From the NCBI GenBank assembly GCA_019914945.1, contig CM034100.1, positions 14,891,096 to 14,955,095 on the forward strand: a stretch of 64,000 nucleotides of DNA, given 5' to 3'. This document shows, piece after piece, positions 24,946 to 38,780 of the stretch. The notes below the pieces were generated by a model. It did not search any database. It saw only the letters and a program-made list of their open reading frames with translations, and was not told the origin of the DNA. Numbering within the stretch: position 1 is the first letter of the stretch; the number at the start of each line of letters is the position of its first letter. The position numbers were made by a program, and so were the translations under genes. The stretch comes from Typha latifolia. Taxonomy: Eukaryota > Streptophyta > Magnoliopsida > Poales > Typhaceae.

Positions 24946-25435
24946 TTTTATGGATGTAGGTTAAGTTTGCATGATTCTCATTTGACAAAGAATTTCTAGG
25001 TGTTGCATTATAAACATTGTTTGTTAGTTCATTAGGAAAAATGCTCAAAAGTATTTGAGGATTGAGACTCGGGAGAAGGAGCATTGTGTTTGTTGTATCG
25101 ATAGGACTGCAGTTAGAAGGGCTTTATGTAACTCGAACACTTTGTATTGAGAAATGTCAAAAGACTTTTATCTGTCTTCATTGTTTGTAATATCTAAATG
25201 GCCTTTTTACCATCATCTTGTAATATAGAATGACATATTTGTTGTATATAAAGCACTTCTAACTTGTTAATCAAATAAGAAGTAGTATTGAGTTCTATAA
25301 TAGTAATGCAGGGAGGGAAGAGAGGGTAAAGTACTCTGTTTTAAGGCTGAAGTGGGAGAAAAAATATATACAACTAAATACGCGATTATTGGGACATTTA
25401 TACTAAACCCCGAGTGCAGAAAATTCCCTCGTCTT

Positions 25436-25484
<49 letters not shown>

Positions 25485-26103
25485 AAAGAATGATTTTTAT
25501 GAATATTATAACTTATGCTGGTTTATTTTAATTTTATTAAATATTAGACGGGAGTATTAATAGTTAACCTATTATTCACTCTCCTTGATTTAAACAAAAT
25601 AAATTTATTTTTCTCTTTTCTCTTCTCTTCTCTTGATTACATCTAAATAAGATAAGAGAAAGTTATCTTATCTTCGCTGTTCTCCGTCCAAATAGAATGT
25701 AAATTTTGTATCAGTGCTAACGCCTTAGAAAGCATATAGAATCTTTGAAGTCTATGAATGTTGGTAACTTTGATAAGCATCAGTTTCTGTTTTGACCTTC
25801 GCCAACCATCATTGACGTTTTAGTTGCAGAACAAAACTTGGTAAACAGAAACACAAACACATACACAAGAGCAACATGTTTATATACTAAAGAAACTATG
25901 CCGCCACCACGAAAACTGAAGGTAACATACCACTGAGTTCTAAGGAGCATTGAGATTTATGGCCTTTTCATATGTACAAGCAGCCGCTGTCTACACTCTG
26001 AACTGAGAGAAGAAAGAAAAAGACATCTATATGGTTTATCAACATATGGAAGGGCTTCAAAGCTGCCTCAAACGAGGCGACAATTCACAACGAACCTGGC
26101 GAT
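24946..26103. other. Tail-to-tail intergenic region, NARA5 / PHD gene
   Basis: The NARA5 3' UTR is followed by AT-rich spacer with a (TA)n plus poly-T tract at about 25438-25485. The region then runs into the 3' UTR of the minus-strand PHD gene. Nothing else is recognised. Confidence 0.6.
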
Positions 26104-29100
26104 TCAAGCGTTGGTAAAGTCTCTGAAGAGAAGCAAAGATGTGTTTAGACAGGGCCTCTCTGGCAAAAACTGCTCCGTCTTTAGAACCGAATTGGCCTTC
26201 TCTTTCTCGATGCCAGGGAGGCCGAGAGATAGAGAGAGCGACACAGACAGATCATCTCGATCACTCTTCGCAGGAGCAACCATCTCCAAATGAGATTCTT
26301 TTTTGTTAACCAAAGGGAAAAGTAAAGGCAGAACTTCCTTCTCCGATGACTTCTTTACACCGAGAGCTAGTTCAAGATCTGGAGTTTTGGATTCTAGTGC
26401 CTCTTCTTCATCTGAAGATGGAACATGTATAGCATTGTCAAATATGGTGCTCTTGGCAGGGCAGCACAATCCTGCAGGAAAGAAATTTCTATTAGCACCT
26501 TCTATATCTTTTGGCATCACTACTGCACTGTGCACGTCATCTGTATGTTGCCACTGATCCATATTGCTGTTAAACAAATTGCCAATTCTTGAATTGGCCT
26601 TTATCTTCTTGCATTCCGTCTCATCTTCATGAAAGATGAAATTTGCCTTTCTGTTCCAAAAGTTCTCATTAGTGCTCTTTGCTGTCTCACCAGAAGCCTG
26701 TGATACTGTTTCGACTGAAGACGAGCGTGACCGTTTCTTGTTTGGCTTATATTCCAAAATGACATGGTCCCTCACTGTGAGGTGTTCCTGCTGGTTGTGA
26801 TACAAGGGTTCTTCACATCTCATAGATCTCTCTTTCTCCCTCACTTTCTCAATGTTACCTTTGCCTTCTCTGCCTGCTCAACAGTCAGGCAAAAGAAAAG
26901 TGAGTATAACTACTTTTGATAGCTAATGCGACCAAATCTGGAAAAAACATTACCTTGTGCAAAATCTGGAGAAATCTCTTTTGCAGATAATGCACCATTC
27001 TGAATCTGTCTTGAATTTTCAAGAACACAAGATGGGGAGACTGCAGCCACACCAAATTCACTTTTACTCACAATGTTCTGCAAGCAGAAAAATAAAAGAT
27101 CAAGCTTGATAAACCTACAAATACATTTTTCACTGTCATATTATTAAACCAAGCAAGTTATTGTCATATCTTTCTTCTCAACTTGCATACAAACAATCAA
27201 AGAAACAGTTCTACTAGTCAGAGACTCAGAATCATGATCTATAAACAGTTGAGTATTGAGCTACTACTTCATATGCCTTGCACCTAAACACCATTCTCCT
27301 TTTTTGTCATTTTGAGGGCAAGATGGTCTGAAATTAACATAACAAAATGCTTTTCCATGGCAAGCTAGAACACACATTTGTCTATCTTGTGGCATGGTCT
27401 ATGTACAAGCTTTCACCAGATGATAAAAACAACAGGTATCTCATGCACGCTTTTTTCTACACAAGGTGTGCAGTTAACATTAGTTAAGAAAGTGATAACT
27501 CCATACAAATCTCTATTGTGATCAAAGGAGAAGAAGAGTACCAGGTCGATACAATAGGCTCCCTGTGATGTCTGCACCTCTTCAGCACTGATCTGAAGTC
27601 CAGAACAAGTATCAGGTGAAGCATGTAGCTCAAGTAAGCTTTTCAATGGCTTGTTCACAGGAAATAAGCAAGAAACTGGTTCTGAAGGTGCCTGATGCAC
27701 AGTTTTTTGATGAAAAGGAGGATTGATTGCATTCAAGATCCTACCATCAATACCAGAAGCCAGAAAAGGCTGAGCATCCACATACGCACTTGACTTTTCA
27801 TGCTGAGGCTGCTGAGCATTCAAGATCCTACCATCAATATCATTTCCACAAGATTTCTCATCTAGATTCCCATCTGAAATTTTTTTCTCACAAGGAAAAT
27901 CATCTGGAGAAGCTAAATCTTGAGCGATGGAATCTAAATTCAACTTTGATCCACAAATTTTCATCTGGGAATTAGATGGGCCATTTAAGCATCCTTTTCT
28001 CCTTGCTCGAAAGATACCCCAGAGAAAAAATAACCTGTTCCAACCTGGAAAGGAAAAAGGTTATCTTTTAGAGAAGAATTCAGCATGCCAAGTGACCAAA
28101 AGATGCTGGTAGGCATTTATGCAAGTTATCAATGTTAGCTCTTACGCTGGGAATTCTCTCGTAACTTATTTGATGGAAATATAAGAAGCTCAATACTGTT
28201 GATGTTTCCTCTGAGGGCTAGATCATTTTCAAGCATATTATCCAACAGCTTTAGGTAAATTCTTTCGTAACTGTATCAGAAGAGAAAAATGGAAGTCAGC
28301 CAACCAATCCTGATGTATGAACTACCAGAGAATTACAAAGGTAGTAAGCTCACAACTATACCTATCAGTATCCTTGGCAAAGAAATAAAGAGCAATATTA
28401 TCATCTTCTGGCTTCTTCCCCTGAAATTGCGAAGGCCACGAGCTAAGACGAGGGACTTCCTCCAGTCGGACTCTGTGAGGAAATTGGGTAACTACTTCAA
28501 GCACTTTAGGTGATGCACAACTTGACAAATGAGCTTGAATTCCATCATAGATTTCAGGAAGTGTCCCAGCTCTTAGAACCTCAAAACTCCCTCTGCAAAT
28601 AAATAAAGAAATAAGGATAAGAGCATTACAACATCCTTACATTTAGGGTAATATTAAAAGTTGCACTAACTGATGAATATAACTAGATATCTAGAATGCA
28701 TCCTTCGAACTGAAAATTTAGAAGAGAAAGATATCATACTGCCAGATGAATTCATGATCTGGAATAACCACAGGTCTAAATGGATTTGAAAGAGAAGAAT
28801 GATCAATTTGAGGCGAATCTGTCCCATTAGGAACATCCAAGGTTTTCGTAGAAGTTTCAGTCAAAGTAGTGCCTTTAGGAAGGCAAGGGGATTCCTCTTG
28901 ATGTTTCGCTTGCTGCACATCTGTCGCAGGCTCAGCATTTCCCGACATATTTTTTTGATCAGATATTCCATTTACATGCAAATTCTTCTCAGAATTTGAA
29001 TTTGCCAGTAAATTTCTAGAAACAAGTTCACAGCTCACATCAGCCCTTGATGCAGAATATTCCTTAGATTTGTCTGACAATATACTCTTTTTCCGCATTC

Positions 29101-32100
29101 TTGTCTCTGACATAACTGCTGCAGCAGCACTTTTCCACTTATTGGAACTCTTGGTGATCCCTCTTAAACTTTGCCTGTCAGATGACTTACTGATAGAAGA
29201 ATCACGAAGATTGTCAGTTGGGCATAACTGTGCAGCATGACCTGCTTCATTACACTTATTACAGCATAATATTCGACCAACACCAGGAACCTCCTGTTTT
29301 GTACTAACAGAATTGCCTGGAACTTTGTCTTTATCACCTCGATGGGATAATCCTGCAAGCTGAGGCACACTGTTTCGCAAAATGGTATCAGGAACTCTGT
29401 GTTGTTTATTGGTTGCACCGGGACTAGCAGAATCAGCTTCCTTTGGAACAACTTGGTGTGTGTCTTGTTCCAAATTGCACCTTTCATAACTTCCAGATGT
29501 ATGTGATGTCTTTTTCATTTCACTACATCCTGAGAAACCACAAAATGACAAAAGGTTATTTTAAAGTAAAATAGGGAGCTAACAAAAGGTGAAATACACA
29601 TGACTACAAGTCCAATGCTTGGGAGATCAGTTACCTAAATTATTTGTATTATCCGGTCCTCTCTTGAAGCTAACTATGTCTGCCTTAGACTTACTGACAA
29701 AATATTTATCATGATGAGGAATCTTCAGGTCCAGCTTCGGAATAGAGCTGCCAGTCTTTGCTGATGGACTAACAAGGGGCCGATCTAGAATAAAGGAGTT
29801 ATTCTTATCTAACATCTTCACTTCGTTTACTGGTTTCAGTGCTCGAGAACTCTGAGCTCGAGGCAAATTAAGAAGCTTCTTTTGTTTCACTGATTCAATG
29901 TTGGAATGGCCTGAATTCACACTCTTAAATGATCCAGACCGAATTAATTTCCTGACTGATGCTCCCTCTCTGGTGTTTGTGGAAGCAAAATCCCGTGTTA
30001 TCCGTTTCTTATCAGGAACGTCTCCAATCAACTGTTTGACTCTTGGTTTTGTATTCAAATTGTTGAACGAATTTTGCTTCAATAAAGAGCCTGTGGGAAA
30101 AGTAGAAAATAAACAATTTTCAACGTCAGAAACAGAACATGATTCAATTAAATGCATAAAGAAAATGTCAGACAAAAAGTACCTCCAGGTGAATAGAGTT
30201 GTTCTTGAATCTTAGGCATGCTGCCTATTGCATGTGAAGAAGAGGCCTGGAAACTTATGACAGATGGATCTCGAGGTGAGGAAGCAATATTGGCTGATTT
30301 TATCTTTTCCATATGAGAGCTTCTGAAGGAACTTTCACGAGATAGGACATTACTCTTCCTGGGGCTGGCTGTCTCCCTGAACCCAGAATTATTTTCCACA
30401 ATTCTTTTGCTGGTTGTAGAAATAACTTCTACATTATCTACATGTCTTTTGACCAATTTTTGTAGATTTTGTTTTCCTTTTGTAAATCCTCCCACTTCAG
30501 GATCAGTTGCCGTGTCACCTGATTTTACCAAATCCTGAGGGGTGAGTCTGCTTCCACAGGTCTGATTATTTTCAGTAAAAGATTCTGATATTGGTGTACT
30601 AGAAATCGTCTCATATTTATCCTTTCTTTCATCCTCCACATCCTTAAGCTGGCACTCCTCACATAGCCAATTGCCTTCAGGAATTTTGTCCACCATTACT
30701 CGCATGCAATAACTAGTCATATTAAAAAAAATCAGTGTTAACTTTTGATAATACCAAATAAGAGAGGTCTCTAATTAGAGCAAAAAATAGGAATAAATCA
30801 ATAAATCAATAAGGATGCTTACATGTGCTCAGCTCCATCAATGCATCGACTGCATGTAGCTAGAAGCTCCTCTCGACCTGCATCTCCGCATATATCACAT
30901 ACTTTAACCTAAAACAGAATGACAGATCATATCAAAACTCAGAAGAATCCTCTGCAAAATCTGAAGAGCAAAGGAAAAGCGGTTGCTTAGCTATCTCCTT
31001 GAGGTAAACAACCATCAAGAAAAACATACGGAATCACAGCAGCGTAAACCTAATCAAGCCAAATATTTTGACAAAAAAGAAACTCCTTTGCTATCCACAT
31101 AGTAACAAGTTTCTACTCTTCAAAATAACTAAGTCTTTCCCTAGCTCCATTTGATTATTTTATATATTGAGCTAGAGACAAACTTCATGTTAAACCTTTG
31201 CAAAAAGGTTTTAACACATTGCTGGTCATCGAGTGCTCTCAGCACTCAAAATCATTACCCCAAGGTGGGAAAAGATGAAAATACTCTCTCTCTCCACTTC
31301 AGGATTAGTTTTTCATGATTTTGGGGCACAATCAATTAATAGAAATGTGTTAAAGCTAGTTCCAAAAGTTTAATATAAAGCTTGCAGTCCAATTCACATG
31401 CAACCTTCTATTCTTATTTCATGTACTGTTTCAAAGTTTCTAACATGACGTTGAATTGAAGAGTATACAAAATAATCATGCATCATCATCATCATTATCC
31501 AAGCCATTATATGGGGTCAATAAGAGCACAACCCAATATCAACACTTTCTTCTTCTTTTTCTTTATACCAAAGCTACCCTCAAAACTAAGACTGGATGGT
31601 CGAACCATTTTATTTGTCTAAAGGGAGGAGAAAACCTTTGAACCTTTGTCACGGGTTTAACATCTGAGTTGAGAGGCTTCCCTTAGACAACAATATGTTT
31701 TTTTCCCAAACTTAACTTGCCAAAGTATTATTCATACAAGTCCCAATGTTTCATACATAAAATAAAAGAGAAAATGAGTATTTATGCAGATCATTCTTGA
31801 CACTACAGCAGTAGCAGTACCATAATTATATTTCAAATTAACAGTTCAGCTACTTAATTAGTTATTTCATTCTTTTATCATCTCTGTTATGCATTCGTTG
31901 CACAACAAGTACAATGCAGGTGCAATAAAATCCTAAACTGAAGGGCACTTTTAATTCGTTTTATGATCAATTTCCTTTAAGAAAACAAAAAAAAGGTACC
32001 TACATCATCCAACTCACTGTCTATCTCCTGATTCTCGCTGTCACCCGTCATTCCAGGTTGCATTTGAGACTCATGATCACTCAAGGGCTTAAGAAATGAA

Positions 32101-35100
32101 CTTTTCAGTTGATGCTGTTCATTATTGCTGCTGCACTTGATGATTTCATCAGATGGGATCCTGCTATCATCTCTGTCTTTATTTTCCAAGCATGGAATAT
32201 CAATTTTTAGAGCCCTTGAAAAAGACTCCCTCCTTTTATCATTTGCTTTACTAACTTTGGTGTTTGAAAGCATATCACACTTCCTTCCTTCAGTGCTCTT
32301 AGAAGCCAATTGTCCACCAGCTGAAGATTCCACATAGCCCATTGAGCATTCAAAAATTTCTTCATGATATTCAGTAACTAAATTATGTTGTAGATCGCCA
32401 AAGTTGGCCTTGGGCCCCACATCATGGTTACTGTGGGCATTGGAACTTGGATATTGTACTTCAGGAAAAGTTGTTGCTTTGCTGAGAGTAGACTCTGTAG
32501 GCACGGACTTATCACAAAGACCAGCTTTTATAGCACCAGCATCAGACTTCTTTCTTGGAGATCCATCAGTGCATGCAGTAGTCTTTCTTGAGTCACCTTG
32601 GCTGGCTCCAATTTCATAATTATACAACCCATAAGAGCCCTTCTCTTGGGAAACCTTTTGCATGTCTAAGTCACAGGTTAATGCAGAATTACATGTGATG
32701 TCCTTCTTGTCCACTTCCACAGTTTGATCACTGGTTGGCACACTGGCATCTTTAAATCCACTAAGACATGAAATATTGTCCCCATGACATTCAACACCAT
32801 GCTTCTCTCCATCTTGATCTGAGAACCTCTGGTGCTCTCTAGGTGAGGAACAGAACTCATTATCAGAATGAAAAATCTTTGGTGAAAGAAGCTGTTCTCC
32901 AGCAATTGCTTCACATACCTCTGAAGGCATGTCAACATTTTCAGAGATATCACATGTAGTAGAGGTTCCTAACATAACTTTACTTTCAACATTTTCACAG
33001 GAAGAGTCATTACTTGAATTAGCACTTACTATGTTGCTTGTTTCACTACTTACATGTTGTTCATCATCAAATTTTCTTCTCTTACAAAGAGGTTGCTCAT
33101 CAGCATCAATCAATGTGCAACTACCATCTTCTTCTACCCTACCAGAATTATCAGAAAAGGCAGACTCGACTTTCAACTCCATAACTGAAAGACTTCGATG
33201 CAAACAAGAGGAGCAAGGAGCAGAGCACACATTGCATGTCCCAGATTCTGCCCTCATACGAGGACTACAAGCTGAAAAGGTACCCTGTAAAATTGTGTAA
33301 ATACAGATTGTCAGAAGTGATTCTTTGAAAAAAGTAAACAAAGAATGTAGGAAGAAATACATGAGTTGCAAAAGCATTTACTTATATGTGCCAAGCATGT
33401 CTCACAACTAAATAAACTTCCCAATTTTAAGTTGTAATCTATATAAAGAAAGAGGAAGTACAAGACCATATTTCCAGAAAACAAAAAAATGAGGAAAAAA
33501 AAAAGAAAACAGTGAATATCAAATAATATTGTCCTCAGTAGTAGAGTGTTCAAATGTAAGGGAGAGAAAATATACCAGAAGTTCCACAGAAACTTCTGAA
33601 AACAAAACAAATAGTTTCTCTTCACTGCAAATCAATCCAGAATTTCAGATGTATCATTTAATTACTCTCACCAAGATTAACAAATAAGGAATAACTCATT
33701 TTATTGTGGGCAATTTATGAAGCATTTGTCTTCAAGTTTAGGAGAAATCTTCTCAAGAACAAACTAGCACTTAAAAATTTATATAGTCTAAGAAACTTCA
33801 TCGATTTGACAAGTACAAGATGTTCAATACAACTCACAAATTTCCAAAAGGGAACCAAAATTTCCCTCTTCAATATTTCATCAAGGTCTAACCAACAAGG
33901 CAGATACCATTGTACTCGTGGACATTTAGAAGCTTAGAGAGAGAAAAATTCCCAATAGTAAACTGGCACTTTATAAACAGAAAAGATATTTGATTCATCA
34001 GTTGACTTAAGAAAAAACATTTTATTTAGCACAGGATTTTGTCCTTCTATGAAATATCTCATGTCCTTTTTTCACTATTTCTTTCCAATTCCAGTTTTTT
34101 CTCTAACTCACTCTTCTGCTTATTTACAAAAAAATCATTGCTCCATTTTGGTGCACTGTGGTTTTAAATTGGCAATCAGTTCAAAACTTATCCTTTATGG
34201 ATGCTACATGTGACAAATACAACTATTTCATACTATATTTTTCCAGTAACAACACCACTCACCTCAATAACCTCTATGGCTAAGCTGAATGTTTGGTAGT
34301 TAGTTTCCGAGTTGCCCAACATTTTATTCCACAAAAGAAGCTAATCTTATATCGAGTAAATTTGTTGTTTTGACTTCAAGGATACATGATAATTATTACA
34401 CAACACACTAGTGGCGCTTCTCTAATTTAACAATCCTATGCTAACCCCATGTGCACTCATCAATCTCCTCTTCCTGTTAGATCCAATATAAAAAAGTATG
34501 TCATGTAAGTTATTTTCTGTCCATCAAAAATAAATCCTTCATCCTCATATTTTCTCGTTGTCTTGAAATTGCAATCTATGCTTCAGTCTTAGCAATAGTT
34601 ATTCTGAGCCTTTAGATTGAGCTTCTTCCCTGTATTTTTAGTTCAAGGTTCAACCTTATCCTAAATTGCTCAATTAGAATGATGTCGTTGGCAAATAAAC
34701 AATACAAAATTCTATATCTTATGTCTTTAACTAATTTACTTACAAAATCAATTGAAATAAGTAACAAAATATATCCTCTTTTAATGCAACAAAACATGTT
34801 AATCAATTACGGAAGCTATAGGCCTTACCTTTTCAGGATTTCCATATTAAGATGAGTCAAAAAATCTGATGTCCGACTAGGTACAAGAATATGAGCTTTC
34901 ATTTCCTTATCACAATTGGGGCACACTACATTTCAACCTTAGGTGAGTTTTAGCTGAGGCAACTAGATAGGCAATTTGAGGCACATGGTACTTCACATTG
35001 CCTACATAATTTAACAAAACTCAAGATACTCAATAAATTGGAAAAGCATGAACCGGTACTGGAGAAATTGTGATGATGAACTTACGTCAGGAAAAAGGAG

Positions 35101-36609
35101 TTCAGAAACGAACTATGATTAATAATCTAACAAAAATGTAGAATAGTACAAAAGCGGTACAGGTGTAATCCTAGAAACTATTAAATCTCATGATGTCCTG
35201 TTGAACAAAGTCCCCAGTTCCATGCTGCTGCAAAATACATAAAAATGCATGCAGAGAATTACATATCATTAAAAAATTTAAACAAAATATAACTTAATGA
35301 ATTGCTGTTGATCGAGGATTCAAGATTCTAGCAAAACGAAGGCCAATTCATCATGGAGTTAAGATAAGCAATTTGTGGAAGTAATTACCAAAATTCTGGT
35401 TAGAATATCGAAGTACAAGTATCACTCTAATATGCTTCTAGACTAGGAAATCACAACCATTTATTTAAAATTGAAAAAAAAAACATAATGTCAAAGACCA
35501 AAGAGCTACACAAACACAACTTATAGAATGCTTAATCTCTGAATAATAAAGGAAGAAAATGCTTATTTGAAAAAGAACAATAATAAATCTTCCTCTTTTC
35601 TCAAAAATATAAATAAAATAAAATAATGATATGCTGGATTTCCAAAATTTGTTACTAGAGAAAAAGTCATTTTCAATCTAATCTCTGCGCGTGAAATTTC
35701 AGGTAATAGTAGCTATCATTCTGTGATACTATCCTCAAAATGTCCTCTAGAAACTGCTTAGAAACATCATCCATGTAGCTTTGTATGTATCCTATATATA
35801 GAACATCATGAAGCATCTGACAAATGATAATTCAAACCAACTTGTAAGTTGATGCTTGACCTGAGCTGGCACCCTAATTTTGATTACACCGGCCTGAACT
35901 GTCTTCTGATCTTCTCAAATTCATCAAATTGAAGACATGCTATCATATAGCAATTATACAGGAAGTGCCTGTTTAGGAAGAAGGAAAAAAAACTGACTAC
36001 CACATGGAAAACAATTATACGTGATAGCGTTCTTCTTACCGATTTCATTCTTAGCAATTCGTGGTCCAATTGATCCCCTCGTCCTTGGACGCAAAAACTC
36101 TCTTCTGGGACTGGTGTTATCTAGAAGGAAGACACAACACCACATCAATCACAAGGACAAAAAATAGCAAATTTGATGATTATTTCAAGTTATAACTAAT
36201 CACCCGTCTTCCAATTAATTGTAAGAAAATGTACGGATGAACTGATCGAAAAATCTCAATGCACGAATAAACAATTGGTAAAAGAGAAGCAGGATACCAC
36301 AAATTTCAATCTTTATCGAAAACCATGACAATAAATGTTAATTACCAGTTCATAAGTTAAAACTCGCAATCATCTTACAAATGAAAATAAACACCAAAAA
36401 TTCCTCAGGGAAACAAGATCGAATCCCATTAAAACAAAAAGAAACTCCCAAAACTAAAAGACAATTACAAGCCTACATCGATCCACAACAAAATCATTAG
36501 ATAAACCAATTCCCAGCATAAAGGCGATAACTTTACATGCCTCCGGTTGCGAGATCTTCTTCGTTCGATCGTAGAGATCCTTCACGCTCCTCTCCCCACG
36601 CTTCCTCAT
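26104..36609 (-). CDS. AIPP2: AIPP2/PAIPP2-like PHD-finger protein, about 1681 aa
   Basis: The Arabidopsis relatives join a BAH-domain H3K27me3 reader and the CPL2 phosphatase in a repressive chromatin complex. I reconstruct 13 coding exons, 5' to 3': 36609-36541, 36120-36040, 33284-32004, 30908-30823, 30712-30183, 30090-29635, 29529-28740, 28592-28362, 28270-28146, 28044-27542, 27077-26954 and 26873-26104 (12 blocks; the first intron is GC-AG). The frame then stays open for about 1681 codons. A Cys motif CNVCSAPCSSCLH begins the third block. A C4HC3 PHD finger (CDIC...CSRC...HIYC...CEEC) spans about residues 481-526, split by an intron. A CCHC knuckle is at C924, C927, H932, C937. A SPOC-like domain of the AIPP2 type covers about residues 1085-1235 (FEVLRAGTLPEIYDGIQAHL). 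The C-terminus is Ser-rich and ends near SLSLGLPGIEKE. Confidence 0.88.
27729..27839 (+). repeat. Exact 24-bp direct repeat inside the PHD gene
   Basis: An identical 24-mer starts at 27729 and again at 27816, 87 bp apart, inside one coding exon of the PHD gene. Both copies are read in the same frame and encode the peptide IDGRILNA, 29 residues apart. The intervening and following sequences do not align well, so only the core was duplicated or retained. Confidence 0.8.
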
Positions 36610-36886
36610 GTCCTCCACCTCCGGAATCGTCCCGATCGATTCCGATCGCCCTAACCCCAGCTACCGCTTCGCTTCTCCATCTCCATCCCGGTGAGCGTTT
36701 CGAACTGGCCGAGAAGATTGATGGATAGAGACAGACAAAGAGAGAGGAGATGAGGGATACGGGAGGGGGGGGCGAAGAGAGAGAGGAGAACAAGGACAAG
36801 GAGACGCCAAATGGGCGCGCCGGGTGCGAATCGGATCGGATGGAAGAGGTTGCTACGATGCGAGCTTCACATCGAATCAATCCATG

Positions 36887-36888
<2 letters not shown>

Positions 36889-36932
<44 letters not shown>
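36889..36932 (+). repeat. (GA)n microsatellite in the PHD gene 5' region
   Basis: About 22 GA units lie 280 bp upstream of the PHD gene ATG. They read as (CT)n on the transcribed strand, a common plant 5' UTR or core-promoter pyrimidine patch. Confidence 0.85.
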
Positions 36933-36936
<4 letters not shown>

Positions 36937-36939
36937 CGA

Positions 36940-37830
36940 CACACGCGTGGAGTAAGGACTCTGTCTATATCTCAATGCGAAATTTGCTCGTTTTGCATTT
37001 TAGCCCCTCGAATAAGTAATTACTTCTGATACACTAATATCTTAATCCGATATCGACCACATAATCTCTACCACTAACCAGAAAGTAATTAATTACCTAA
37101 TTACTCTTTGCAAAATCACATACAGATCACATCATCCCATCAATTTTAATGGACTAATTATCACATATTCTCTTCATTTTAATTCTTCTTTTTTTTTAAT
37201 TTTACCTCTCCCCTACTTGCTCCAAACTTAATGAATCACATTAATTCTAACTATTTCTTTATATATATATATATATATATATATAAATCACTTATTATTA
37301 ACTCCTAAAAATTTTCTACCGTTGTATGCGTCGTGAACTAGACGCCGACATCCGTTGAACGGAACAAATCTCAGATCTACAGAAAAATGTCATAAATCCA
37401 AGTCTTCGGAAGACTATAAACAATTAAATGATGTAAGGAAGCATATATAAACGTATGGAATAAGTCAAGAAATAAATATTCCAATATCCATAAGATATAA
37501 AAAAAAATTTATTAGATTATTTATTGCACCCATGCAGCTGACCTGATGACTCGTCAATATGTCATTATAACTAGTTTTTATTTTTATTTTTATTTTAAAA
37601 AAAAAATTGGTGATGTTTGGAATTTGGAACTGGATTTGGTCTGCAACGTCGGCGGGGTGAAGTCGGAGGTGGACGAAGAATGGCTGGAGATCCTCTGCAC
37701 TCAGTGTTGTACGAAATATGTGTATGTTGCCAAATAGTTCCACTTTATTATCTTATTACTAATAGGGCGATCGATTAACCATACATTAATACAGTATTAG
37801 TGTGTATTCACTAGTCCCGTTTTAAATAAA
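36940..37830. other. PHD gene upstream flank
   Basis: AT-rich DNA with a (TA)n run at 37261-37285 and a T-rich tract at 37575-37607. Short frames at 37465-37743 on either strand are unconvincing. Confidence 0.5.
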
Positions 37831-37832
37831 AA

Positions 37833-38312
37833 GATTTTTACAAATCACACCCTAATATTTACATATTTTGTGATTTATCTCGTTTCAAGGATTTCATACG
37901 GCAACCTCTCGTATTCTTCTGTATTCTTATTTAACACACTAAATTAACTGAGACGGTACTAAAAAAAATATTTTATTATAATATATAATAATTTTATAAA
38001 TATCTAAATTACTCTTATCTTTTTTATCCTGACTTTCTCTTCTCAGAAAAGAATAAGAAAAAGAAAATGAGGAGAAGGAGACAAGGAGAGAGAAAAGATA
38101 AGGAAATGTGGTGAGAAAGATTACGAAGAGATATAGAAAATAAGATGGAATAAAAAGATTTTTAGTAATTTGGTCAATATTAGTTAGTTAAAATAATGCC
38201 AAGGTATTAAATAAGAATTATAAGAAAAAAAAAAGAGATGACAGATTATAAAATCTTTAGAGTACGAATCATAAAATACGTAAAATATATAGGTGCGATT
38301 TGTAAAAATATC
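37833..38312. mobile_element. Mutator-like MITE, copy 1, 480 bp
   Basis: Long imperfect terminal inverted repeats are visible: the left end reads GATTTTTACAAATCACACC inward, and the reverse complement of the right end reads GATATTTTTACAAATCGCAC; similarity continues for about 45 bp to TATTTTGTGATT. The element is flanked by a perfect 11-bp direct repeat, TTAAATAAAAA, at 37822-37832 and 38313-38323. Long terminal repeats with a 9-11 bp target duplication fit nonautonomous Mutator-like elements. The inside is AT- and purine-rich with no coding frame. A second copy is at about 41380-41897. Confidence 0.72.
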
Positions 38313-38556
38313 TTAAATAAAAAAGCAAATATAGAAACCTATAAAATTAGAGCTGATAAGATAGGATAAGCCCGATTAACATTAAAATACTCTCGTTAAT
38401 TAGGAACAGTTTTCCAAGCAGATAGTAGGAAAAGCGTGCAATTCATACTGTATAGCATCCGAAGTAACTTTGTTGGAACGTCGTGTGAACTGCATGCAGC
38501 TCATGGAGTATCACGTGGAAAGTACTACGGCTTACAAGGGAATTGGAATCCAATTC

Positions 38557-38618
<62 letters not shown>

Positions 38619-38749
38619 GTATAGAAGTTTCTTCGTGCAAGTGATGTTAAATCGCTTTAACGCAAAGTAAACCACTGGATTGTTTTCCATGCAATATTGC
38701 AAGCTTTGGAGTTGTGAAGCACTTACACGTAATCCACTTCATATATATC

Positions 38750-38780
<31 letters not shown>

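Noticed and set aside
36750..37029. Frames across the (GA)n tract and PHD upstream region
   Set aside because: They are open only because the dinucleotide repeat has no stops; they encode Arg-Glu runs.
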